A stretch of 15,276 bases of DNA. Source: Candidatus Pacearchaeota archaeon (GTDB taxonomy: Archaea; Nanobdellota; Nanobdellia; Pacearchaeales; GW2011-AR1). Of this stretch, positions 6,467-12,489 are shown piece after piece (positions within the stretch are counted from its first letter, which is position 1; every line of letters starts with the position of its first letter). A program made the translations under genes and the position numbers. The notes below the pieces were generated by a model. It did not search any database and had not been told where the DNA came from. It was given only the letters and a program-made list of their open reading frames with translations. The DNA is taken from contig WJLK01000043.1 in assembly GCA_014728565.1 (NCBI GenBank), positions 1 through 15,276 on the forward strand, given 5' to 3'.

Positions 6467-7213
6467 ATGATAGAAAGTGTATTAGAAGAAATTGGACTTA
6501 CAAGAAATGAGATAAAAGTATATATGGCCCTTTTAGAGTTAGGTGAAACTAAAACTGGTGAAATATTAAAAAAATCTAACTTAAACTCAGGAAAAATATA
6601 TGAAATTCTTGATTCTTTGAAAAAGAAAGGTCTTGTTTCAGAGTTAAAAAAATCAGGAGTGTTCTATTTTTCTCCTGCTAATCCCAAAAGAGTAATTGAT
6701 TATTTAGAAGAAAAAAAATCTGTTATAAATGATCAGGAGATTAGTTACAATAAAATATTACCGAAATTATTAGAAAAAGTTGGTTCTAAAAAAAGTAGAT
6801 TGGCTATTGAGATATTCACTGGATTAAAAGGTATGAAGACTGCATTTTCAAAAGAGTTAGAATTTAAGAAAAATGAAACAATGTATGTCTTTGGAATAGC
6901 ATCACCTCAATATTATGATAAAAGGGTATGGGATTTCTTTGTTCTAAATCATCAACCTAAAAGGGAAAGAATAGGATATAAGGTTAAGAAATTACATTCT
7001 GAAGAATCTCGTAAGGATGATGTTCCTATAGAAAAAAATGCAGAAGTAAAGTATATTTCTTATATCTCCCCTGTTTCAATAAATGTTATAGGTGATTTAA
7101 CAGTTATAGGAATATTTTCAGAAGAACCTGTTTTTATTACAATAGAAAGTGAAGAAGTTGCAAGGAGTTTTAAGAAACAGTTTGATTTTTTTTGGAAGAT
7201 AGCTAAAGTTTAA
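6467..7213 (+). CDS. TrmB1: TrmB-family transcription regulator
   Basis: A protein of 248 residues. Residues 1-68 form the TrmB winged HTH (LEEIGLTRNEIKVYMALLEL, SGKIYEILDSLKKKGLVSEL). Residues 72-108 are a charged helix or coiled-coil linker typical of this family. From 113 an alpha/beta effector domain follows with AIEIFTGLKGMKTAF and a C-terminal IESEEVARSFKKQFDFFWKI. It is shorter than sugar-sensing TrmB proteins of Thermococcales (about 340 residues), so the ligand need not be a sugar. Divergent from SBP3, which it probably controls. Its last 11 nt overlap the end of SBP4 on the other strand. Confidence 0.87.
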   Translation: MIESVLEEIGLTRNEIKVYMALLELGETKTGEILKKSNLNSGKIYEILDSLKKKGLVSELKKSGVFYFSPANPKRVIDYLEEKKSVINDQEISYNKILPKLLEKVGSKKSRLAIEIFTGLKGMKTAFSKELEFKKNETMYVFGIASPQYYDKRVWDFFVLNHQPKRERIGYKVKKLHSEESRKDDVPIEKNAEVKYISYISPVSINVIGDLTVIGIFSEEPVFITIESEEVARSFKKQFDFFWKIAKV

Positions 7214-8309
7214 CAAACTTTCCATCCCTAACAATCTTCATAACATGCTTTTTCTGAGTAACTCTTCCATTTTCATCAAAACTTATTGTGTTTGAAACTC
7301 CGTTATAAGTTACTTCTCTTAAATAATCTGAAATTTCTTCAGGACTATCAGCACCTGATTCTAAAGCCTTGGCTATTAAATAAACACAGTCATAAGCATA
7401 AGCAGCAGGAGGGCTCATAGGGGTATTGAATCTTTCTTCATATTTTTCCTTAAATTCCTGTTCTTTTTCTGATTTTTCAGGATAAGGATAAATAGTATTT
7501 TCAATTTCAGGATAAGCCTCTAATAGAGCAGGATTTTCAGTTCCTGAACTTGAATATAAATCAATATCTAAATTAAGCTCTTTAAACTGTTTACTAAAAG
7601 CTCCCTGGCTAGGAAAAAATGCAAAAGGAGCATAGACTGCATCTGGATTTAGATTTTTAATTTCAGTTATAATTGTCCTGAAATCTTTTTCATCAGGATT
7701 TGTTGGGAATTCTTTAATTATATCTAAACCTTTAATCTGAGCTTCATCTACAAAATTATCCCTCATAGACTGAGACCATTCATTTAAACTATAAATAACA
7801 ACAATATCTTTTATTTTATTTTTTTTCATATGATCCACTGTAGGAATAATTTCCTGTCTCTCTGTTGGCCATACATCAAAAAAATATGAATTTGGTTGAG
7901 GGACAGAACCTGCTGATGGAGAAATCATTAAAACTTTATTTTGTTTTGCAAGAGGACTTGCAACCTGTGCAAACCATGTTGGACCTATTATTATATCAAC
8001 TTTATCTATATTAACAAGCTTATTAATTGCACTTACTGTTTCAGGAAAATCAGTAGCAGAATCCTCTACTATAAAGTTAATTTTCCTACCTTTAATCCCT
8101 TCTTGGTTTATTTTCTCAATTGCTAACATTGCTCCGTTATATTCTCCACCACCCCAGAAACTTCCAGGACCTGTCAGATGAAACAATCCTCCTATTTCAA
8201 TAGTTTCGTCTTTAACAGTATAACCAGTAAGATTAATAAGTAACAGACTTATTATTAGCAAAGCTAGAATTGCTGATACTGCGAATATTTTGATATTTTT
8301 GTTTTCCAT
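7203..8309 (-). CDS. SBP4: membrane-anchored substrate-binding protein (LivK-like)
   Basis: A protein of 368 residues from the ATG at 8309. The frame also has a TTG at 8330, but the ATG lies about 28 nt from a TATA element and gives the short basic start MENKNIKI seen in relatives. TM helix 7-26 ends in LTGYTV (T28, G29). The fold is the most canonical of the five: IEIGGLFHLTGPGSFWGGGE, NGAMLAIEKINQEGIKGRK, AINKLVNIDKVDIIIGPTW, MISPSAG, DFRTIITEIKNLNPDAVYAP, AAYAYDCVYLIAKAL. GPT and PSAG match amino-acid-type pockets, as in SBP1. Its C-terminal coding end (KIVRDGKFVKL) contains a 27-bp stretch repeated exactly at 12201-12227. Divergent from TrmB2; the stop lies inside the end of trmB1. Confidence 0.88.
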   Translation of the reverse strand: MENKNIKIFAVSAILALLIISLLLINLTGYTVKDETIEIGGLFHLTGPGSFWGGGEYNGAMLAIEKINQEGIKGRKINFIVEDSATDFPETVSAINKLVNIDKVDIIIGPTWFAQVASPLAKQNKVLMISPSAGSVPQPNSYFFDVWPTERQEIIPTVDHMKKNKIKDIVVIYSLNEWSQSMRDNFVDEAQIKGLDIIKEFPTNPDEKDFRTIITEIKNLNPDAVYAPFAFFPSQGAFSKQFKELNLDIDLYSSSGTENPALLEAYPEIENTIYPYPEKSEKEQEFKEKYEERFNTPMSPPAAYAYDCVYLIAKALESGADSPEEISDYLREVTYNGVSNTISFDENGRVTQKKHVMKIVRDGKFVKL

Positions 8310-8334
8310 TTTCAGCTTTCTGAAAAACAAAACC

Positions 8335-8343
8335 TTTATAAAA
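8335..8343 (-). promoter_or_regulatory. TATA element of SBP4
   Basis: The minus strand reads ATTTTATAAAGG, with its TATAAA core about 28 nt upstream of the ATG at 8309. It supports the choice of that ATG over the upstream TTG. Confidence 0.5.
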
Positions 8344-8365
8344 TATCATTCAGTAGTAACTGTTG

Positions 8366-8390
8366 AATATAAAGATTTGAAAAATCTTTA
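8366..8390 (+). promoter_or_regulatory. trmB2 promoter overlapped by a 21-bp inverted repeat (operator)
   Basis: AATATAAAG (8366-8374) is the TATA element. TAAAGATTT (8370-8378) and AAATCTTTA (8382-8390) form a perfect 9-bp inverted repeat around GAA, overlapping the TATA box and extending toward the expected start near 8396. That is a classic repressor position. This gene, unlike its neighbours, would have a leader of about 24 nt. TrmB2 itself is the likely binder (inference). Confidence 0.5.
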
Positions 8391-8419
8391 AGCAAAACCA
8401 AGACTTAACCAAAAGAAAA

Positions 8420-9184
8420 ATGAAACAGGAACTAAAATCAATAGGTATGACAGATGGTGAGATAGAGGTATACTTAACTCTACTTAAATTAGGAGAGAGC
8501 ACAAACAGCCCTATAGCAAGGCATGCACAACTCCAGAGCTCTACTGTTTATTACTGCCTTAACTCATTAATAGAAAAGGGATTTGTTAGTTATATTTTAA
8601 AAGGAAGTAGAAAGCATTTTAGAGCACTTAATCCAGAGACAATTCCAAAGATTCTAGAAGAAAAAGAAAAAGAATTAAAAGAAAATAAGAAAAAAATAGA
8701 AAAGATAATTCCTTATTTAAAAGAATTTCAGGGAGAACTTAAAGAAAAAACCAGTGCTGAAGTTTACGAGGGAATCAGAGGATTTCGAATGATTTTTAGA
8801 CAGATACTTGAGGAATTAAAAAAAGGTGACTCTTATCATGCTTTTGTTATAGAACAGGCTTTAACAGAGCCAAAAGAAATACAACTTGTTTTTACACATC
8901 ATAATAAAGAACTAAAAAGAAAAGGAATTAAACTTTATCTTTTAGCTCCTGAAAAAATGAGACTTGTATTTGAAAAAATTTATGGTAAGAAATTTTTAAA
9001 ATCCTACCAGGAAGTTAGATATACAAAGGAGATAACACCTGCTGGAATAACAATATATAAGAATAATGTAATAACTCACTTAACTGAAGACAATAAGCCC
9101 ATATCAATAAAAGTGAAAAATAAAAAACTTGCTGAAATGTATTGGGATTATTTCAAGCATGTTTGGGATCATGCGAAACCCTAA
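8420..9184 (+). CDS. TrmB2: TrmB-family transcription regulator
   Basis: A protein of 254 residues: winged HTH at 1-70 (LKSIGMTDGEIEVYLTLLKL, SSTVYYCLNSLIEKGFVSYI), a long charged helix at 78-110 (coiled-coil-like, rich in EK), then the effector domain from 113 (AEVYEGIRGFRMIFRQILEE) ending in MYWDYFKHVWDHAKP. Divergent from SBP4 across 110 bp with a palindrome on its own promoter, which suggests autoregulation plus control of SBP4. Tail-to-tail 4-nt overlap with the SBP5 stop codon. Confidence 0.87.
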   Translation: MKQELKSIGMTDGEIEVYLTLLKLGESTNSPIARHAQLQSSTVYYCLNSLIEKGFVSYILKGSRKHFRALNPETIPKILEEKEKELKENKKKIEKIIPYLKEFQGELKEKTSAEVYEGIRGFRMIFRQILEELKKGDSYHAFVIEQALTEPKEIQLVFTHHNKELKRKGIKLYLLAPEKMRLVFEKIYGKKFLKSYQEVRYTKEITPAGITIYKNNVITHLTEDNKPISIKVKNKKLAEMYWDYFKHVWDHAKP

Positions 9185-10323
9185 ATCTCAACAACCTCCC
9201 CATCTTTTATCATCTTAACACTAGGTTTTAAACCAACAATATCTCCGTTTTCATCAAATCTATAGGTGCCAAGGGCACCTGTGAAACTTTCCAGATTATA
9301 GAGATAATCTCTTAAACAATCAGTATCTCTGTCACTTCCACATGCTTCTATTGCCTGTTTTAAAATAAACATAGCATCATATTGCGCAGCAACTGCAAAC
9401 TCAAAATCAGGCTTTTCATTATATCTTTTTATATATTCAGAAATCAATTTTTCCTTTATACTCCCTTTTGGAGTAGGATCAGCAAAATAAATCATTCCCT
9501 GAGCATATTTGGAATTTATAACCTCACTGGTTCCCCCAAAATAATTTGCAAACAAATCACCTTTATATCCAAGTTCTTTTATTTGCTGCAATATCTCAAG
9601 ACCTGTTGCAGGAGAATTGGGATTAATTAAAATAGCTTGTGGATTTTCAGATAAAATTTTTGTTATCTGTGTTCTGAAATCTTTTGAATTTTCAGCAAAT
9701 TCTTCTTCTATAATCTTTCCCTTATAATATTTTCTAAAACCATTTAAGATTCCAATTGCATAATCGTTTTGCTCAGTTATAATTCCCATATTATCATACT
9801 TATTCAGTGTTTCAGCCATTAGTTTGAAAATATCTTCATCAGAATAAGACTGCCTGAAGACATAATCTCCAGCATTAGAAATAGCAGGATTTGTAGACCA
9901 GACAGATAATGTTAAGATTTTATTTTTCTCAGCTATTGGGGCAACAACTAGAGTTTCAGCAGAACAAACAGGAATCAAAATTTTTACCTTATCAATATTT
10001 ATTAGTTTTTGAGCAGCACTTGCTGCTTCTTTTCCATTACATCTTCCATCTTCATAAATTACCCTCAATTTCTTGTCATTAACACCTTCATTATTGTTAA
10101 TTTCATCAAGAGTCATCTCTATTGTATTTTGCTGCTCTAAACCCCATGCAGCACCATAACTAGTCAGAGGACCTATAAACCCAATTACATATTCATTATT
10201 TTCATTTTCATCTCTACCATCATAAACAAAATAACCTGTCAGAGTTATTTTAAATAAAGCTAAGGTTATCAATAGCAGAGTTAATCCAAGTACTGTAATA
10301 ATTATGATGAGTTTGTTTTTCAT
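9181..10323 (-). CDS. SBP5: membrane-anchored substrate-binding protein
   Basis: A protein of 380 residues: MKNK start, TM helix 5-25, LTGYFV at 28-33, then a Peripla_BP_6 fold. Visible parts are YVIGFIGPLTSYGAAWG, IEMTLDEINNNEGVNDKKLR, SAAQKLINIDKVKILIPVCS, DFRTQITKILSENPQAILIN and AAQYDAMFILKQAIEACGSD. The pocket motifs are PVC and SVWS instead of GPT and PSAS. Four cysteines are visible; CGSDRDTDC is a probable disulfide loop. The spacer between the TM helix and the fold is longer and acidic. It shares a 52-bp divergent promoter with TrmB3. Confidence 0.86.
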   Translation of the reverse strand: MKNKLIIIITVLGLTLLLITLALFKITLTGYFVYDGRDENENNEYVIGFIGPLTSYGAAWGLEQQNTIEMTLDEINNNEGVNDKKLRVIYEDGRCNGKEAASAAQKLINIDKVKILIPVCSAETLVVAPIAEKNKILTLSVWSTNPAISNAGDYVFRQSYSDEDIFKLMAETLNKYDNMGIITEQNDYAIGILNGFRKYYKGKIIEEEFAENSKDFRTQITKILSENPQAILINPNSPATGLEILQQIKELGYKGDLFANYFGGTSEVINSKYAQGMIYFADPTPKGSIKEKLISEYIKRYNEKPDFEFAVAAQYDAMFILKQAIEACGSDRDTDCLRDYLYNLESFTGALGTYRFDENGDIVGLKPSVKMIKDGEVVEI

Positions 10324-10343
10324 AAATTTTTACTTTTAGAAAA

Positions 10344-10353
10344 ATTTATAAAT
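10344..10353. promoter_or_regulatory. Single symmetric TATA element serving SBP5 and trmB3
   Basis: ATTTATAAAT is a perfect 10-bp palindrome and the only TATA-like element in the 52-bp gap at a useful distance. Its centre is 25-26 nt from the SBP5 ATG (10323) on one side and 27-28 nt from the trmB3 ATG (10376) on the other. Both genes could start leaderless from the same TBP site in opposite directions. A second AT run (10366-10370) is too close to trmB3. A run of six cytosines follows at 10359-10364. Confidence 0.55.
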
Positions 10354-10375
10354 AATTTCCCCCCTTATATGCGTT

Positions 10376-11125
10376 ATGATAAAAACAACCTTGAAACAAA
10401 TCGGATTAACAGACGGAGAAATAAAGATTTATCTTGGATTATTAGAGATTGGAAGTTCATCAATTACAAATATTATTAAAAAATCAGGAATTTCTGGAAG
10501 CAAGGCTTATGAAGTCCTGGACAGGCTTTGTAAAAAAGGACTGGTGAGTTTTGTTATTAAGAATAATGTCAGGTATTTTGAAGCAAGCTCTCCAAACAGA
10601 ATCCTTGATTATCTGGATGAAAAATCTCATGAAATTCAGGAGGAAAAAAACAATATAAAAAAAATCATTCCAGATTTGATTTTAAGAGAAAAATCAGCAA
10701 AACAAGCAGAAGCAAAGATTTTTACTGGTTTTGAAGGATTGAAAACAGCAAATCAAGACATAATAACTAGTTTAAAAAAAGGAGAGGAGTGGCTTTCAAT
10801 GGGCTTAACAGAGCAACCAGAATCATGGGAAATTTATTTTACAAAAAAACAAAAAGAGAGAGCTAAAAAAGGAATTTTACACAGGCATTTAATAAATGAA
10901 AAATATAAATCCTTATATGAAAAAAGGAAAAAACTTCCTCATACAAAATTCAGATTTCTGCCAAAAGATTTTGAAATGCCAACTTCTACTGAGATTTATG
11001 CAGATAAAATCTTAATTTTTATTTTAGTTAAAGAAAATCCAATAGCAATTATGATAAAGAATCAGCATGTTTCTGATAGTTTTAGAAAGTATTTTGAAGT
11101 TATGTGGAAGATGGCTAAAAATTAA
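10376..11125 (+). CDS. TrmB3: TrmB-family transcription regulator
   Basis: A protein of 249 residues: winged HTH 1-70 (LKQIGLTDGEIKIYLGLLEI, GSKAYEVLDRLCKKGLVSFV), charged linker helix 76-108, effector domain from 112 (AKIFTGFEGLKTANQDIITS) with C-terminal SFRKYFEVMWKMAKN. TrmB1 and TrmB3 look closer to each other (FTG[LF][KE]G[ML]KTA) than to TrmB2. Divergent from SBP5 from a shared promoter. Where the other four regulators run into another SBP, this one is followed in the same direction by the MNT/HEPN operon (73 nt gap). Confidence 0.87.
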   Translation: MIKTTLKQIGLTDGEIKIYLGLLEIGSSSITNIIKKSGISGSKAYEVLDRLCKKGLVSFVIKNNVRYFEASSPNRILDYLDEKSHEIQEEKNNIKKIIPDLILREKSAKQAEAKIFTGFEGLKTANQDIITSLKKGEEWLSMGLTEQPESWEIYFTKKQKERAKKGILHRHLINEKYKSLYEKRKKLPHTKFRFLPKDFEMPTSTEIYADKILIFILVKENPIAIMIKNQHVSDSFRKYFEVMWKMAKN

Positions 11126-11147
11126 CCAAAAGCCATGGTTCTTTAGG

Positions 11148-11161
11148 TTACCATATGGTAA
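11148..11161. promoter_or_regulatory. Operator-like palindrome before the MNT/HEPN operon
   Basis: TTACCATATGGTAA is a perfect 14-bp palindrome directly upstream of the TATA element at 11168-11178. Its half GTTACCATA recurs at 11187-11195, between the TATA box and the start codon. A palindrome plus a downstream half-site bracketing the promoter suggests autoregulation by the winged-helix domain of the first gene. Confidence 0.45.
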
Positions 11162-11167
11162 TGAAAA

Positions 11168-11178
11168 AGTTTATATAG
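11168..11178 (+). promoter_or_regulatory. TATA element of the MNT/HEPN operon
   Basis: AGTTTATATAG is centred about 26 nt upstream of the ATG at 11199, supporting that codon as a leaderless start rather than the longer open frame that runs back into trmB3. Confidence 0.5.
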
Positions 11179-11198
11179 TTCTGAATGTTACCATAGAT

Positions 11199-11798
11199 AT
11201 GAAAACTAAAAATAAGAAAAACAAAAATAAACTGTCTAATGTAAAGACAGCTGAGCTTAAAGAATCTTATAGAACTGTATTATTTTTGTTCTTTTCTTAC
11301 CCAGACAGGAAGATAGGATTAAATGACTTATCAGAAGAGCTAGGAATAGCCAAGACAACTGCAAAAACTCTTGTATTGAAGTTAGTTGATGAAGGTTTTT
11401 TAAAAAAAGAGGAGGTTGGTAAGGCCTGGAGAATCTCCTGTAATAATGACCATTTTTATAATAAAACTCTAAAAATAACCTATAACCTCGAGTTAATATT
11501 CTTATCTAAGATTATCCAGGATATCTATAGGAAAATTCCAGGTACAAAGGCAATTATATTATTTGGGAGTTATAGATGGGGTGATGATAATGAAAATAGT
11601 GATATAGACATAGCTGTTGAAACTCTGGATAATCAGGATTTAAGGATAATTGAATTTGGAAAATTTAACCAGTTTGGTTACAGAAAAAATATCCCAATTA
11701 ATCTCCATGTTTTTTCAAGAAATAAAATAAACCTAAATTTATTTGCAAATATTTCCAATGGAATAATTTTAGATGGTTTTCTGGAGGTGCATCCATGA
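11199..11798 (+). CDS. Winged-helix/MNT nucleotidyltransferase (MntA-like)
   Basis: A protein of 199 residues. A lysine-rich start is followed by a winged HTH at about 25-80 (IGLNDLSEELGIAKTTAKTL, LVDEGFLKKEEVG). A minimal nucleotidyltransferase domain starts at about 100: IILFGSYRWGDD with G123-S124, then NSDIDIAVE with D135 and D137 as metal ligands. The third carboxylate expected on the later strand is not obvious (INLHVFS). In MntA/HepT modules the nucleotidyltransferase is the antitoxin that AMPylates a HEPN RNase toxin; the fused HTH adds DNA binding. The frame is open back to 11067 inside trmB3, but the TATA position fixes the start. The stop overlaps the next ATG (ATGA, 4 nt), so the pair is translationally coupled. 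Confidence 0.82.
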   Translation: MKTKNKKNKNKLSNVKTAELKESYRTVLFLFFSYPDRKIGLNDLSEELGIAKTTAKTLVLKLVDEGFLKKEEVGKAWRISCNNDHFYNKTLKITYNLELIFLSKIIQDIYRKIPGTKAIILFGSYRWGDDNENSDIDIAVETLDNQDLRIIEFGKFNQFGYRKNIPINLHVFSRNKINLNLFANISNGIILDGFLEVHP

Positions 11799-12196
11799 TA
11801 AGATACAAAAAACCTGATAAAAACAAAGCACTGAGTTTATCAGAGTCAGCAAAATCAGACCTTGATTTTACCTTAACTCTTCCTCTGACAGAAAAATCTG
11901 CAAATACTGTAATAAGAAATATTTATGAATCTTTTAGAATGCTTGGAGAAGCACTTCTGACTAATAAAGGAATTCAGTCAGAAGACCATGTTATTCCTAT
12001 AAGGGAGCTGATTAATCTAGATATAAACACAAAAAGACCCCTGATGTTTCTCGACCACCTGAGAAAAATGAGGAGAAATATAAATTATTATGGTTATATG
12101 GCATCAAAAAAAGAGGCAGGAGATGTTCTGGATTTTGCCAGACTGAATTTTGACTTAATATACAGGCGAGTGTTGGATATTATAAAGAGGGGTTAG
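11795..12196 (+). CDS. HEPN-domain protein (HepT-like), altered catalytic motif
   Basis: A 133-residue all-helical protein, downstream and coupled to the MNT gene. Helices with RNIYESFRMLGEALLTNKG and the segment LDHLRKMRRNINYYGYMASK fit HEPN proteins of the MNT/HEPN class. The RNase motif of this class is R-x4-6-H, extended in HepT to R-x4-H-x-Y with the tyrosine AMPylated. Here R94-N-I-N-Y-Y99-G-Y101 has tyrosine at the histidine position and keeps the last tyrosine. The protein may therefore be an inactive or differently acting HEPN. Its stop codon overlaps the remnant SBP end on the other strand by 3 nt (12194-12196). Confidence 0.75.
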   Translation: MIRYKKPDKNKALSLSESAKSDLDFTLTLPLTEKSANTVIRNIYESFRMLGEALLTNKGIQSEDHVIPIRELINLDINTKRPLMFLDHLRKMRRNINYYGYMASKKEAGDVLDFARLNFDLIYRRVLDIIKRG

Positions 12197-12240
12197 ATTC
12201 TAACAAACTTTCCATCCCTAACAATCTCGTATTTAATGTT
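12193..12240 (-). pseudogene. C-terminal remnant of a sixth SBP gene
   Basis: The minus strand encodes NIKYEIVRDGKFVRI and a stop, matching the C-terminus of SBP4 (KIVRDGKFVKL). The DNA at 12201-12227 is identical over 27 bases to 7211-7237, the end of SBP4. Upstream on the minus strand the frame soon meets a stop and no further SBP sequence is seen, so only about 15 codons survive. Its stop codon meets the HEPN stop tail to tail, just as intact SBPs meet their neighbours. Deletion of an SBP gene, or recombination between SBP copies, would leave this. Confidence 0.6.
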
Positions 12241-12263
12241 TTTATTAAGAAGTAGTAACAAAC

Positions 12264-12278
12264 CGAAAGATTTAAATA
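12264..12278 (+). promoter_or_regulatory. Strong BRE/TATA promoter of a candidate RNA gene
   Basis: CGAAAGATTTAAATA combines a purine-rich BRE (CGAAAG) with TTTAAATA, the best match to an archaeal promoter in the window. No plus-strand protein frame follows; the expected start near 12300 is about 5 nt before the first of two large hairpins. Confidence 0.5.
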
Positions 12279-12299
12279 CTCATTATAATTGTGATTATT

Positions 12300-12443
12300 G
12301 AGTATTAAAAACAATATAGGGTATGATTTTAATCTTCGGATTGAAGGAGTATGCTTGTTTTTAAGATTCATCGCCAAAAACACTACAATGCACAATTTCA
12401 ACTTTCGGGTTGAAGGAGTGTATTGGTTTTTGGCACATTTTTT
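12300..12443 (+). ncRNA. Candidate structured RNA: two tandem related UUCG-capped hairpins
   Basis: Hairpin 1 (12305-12364): outer stem of 10 perfect pairs (TTAAAAACAA with TTGTTTTTAA), internal loop, 4 pairs, GA/GA, then 8 pairs closed by UUCG (12335-12338). Hairpin 2 (12373-12434): 9 pairs (GCCAAAAAC with GTTTTTGGC), 4-nt bulge, 8 pairs (CAATGCAC with GTGTATTG), AA/GA loop, 8 pairs closed by UUCG (12404-12407). The two are paralogous: both contain TTCGG[AG]TTGAAGGAGT. The inner stem shows a compensatory U-A to C-G change plus U-G to C-G and C-G to U-G changes that keep pairing. An oligo-T run (12438-12443) follows, as at archaeal terminators. The function is unknown to me. The opposite strand has an open frame here but it lacks protein-like character. 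Confidence 0.55.
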
Positions 12444-12453
12444 CTAAATAAGG

Positions 12454-12481
12454 ATTATGGAATTACAAACTATTCCATAAT
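12454..12481. repeat. Perfect 10-bp inverted repeat downstream of livG
   Basis: ATTATGGAAT (12454-12463) and ATTCCATAAT (12472-12481) enclose an 8-nt loop, 9 nt beyond the livG stop codon. On the minus strand it could form an RNA hairpin in the livG 3' end. No T-run follows it there, so it is not a textbook terminator; RNA stability or transcript separation is possible. Confidence 0.45.
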
Positions 12482-12489
12482 TCATGAAA

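Noticed and set aside
8310..8330. TTG start for SBP4
   Set aside because: It lies only about 5 nt from the TATA element; the ATG at 8309 is at the proper distance.
11067..11198. 44-codon extension of the MNT protein back into trmB3
   Set aside because: Overlaps trmB3 and passes through the promoter and palindrome; the ATG at 11199 is 26 nt from the TATA element.
12180..12401. 73-residue minus-strand frame
   Set aside because: Runs antisense through both RNA hairpins and is in a different frame from the SBP remnant; composition is not protein-like.
12327..12434. Two similar units resembling a CRISPR or tandem repeat
   Set aside because: Only two copies, similarity follows stem pairing rather than an exact repeat, and no cas genes are near.
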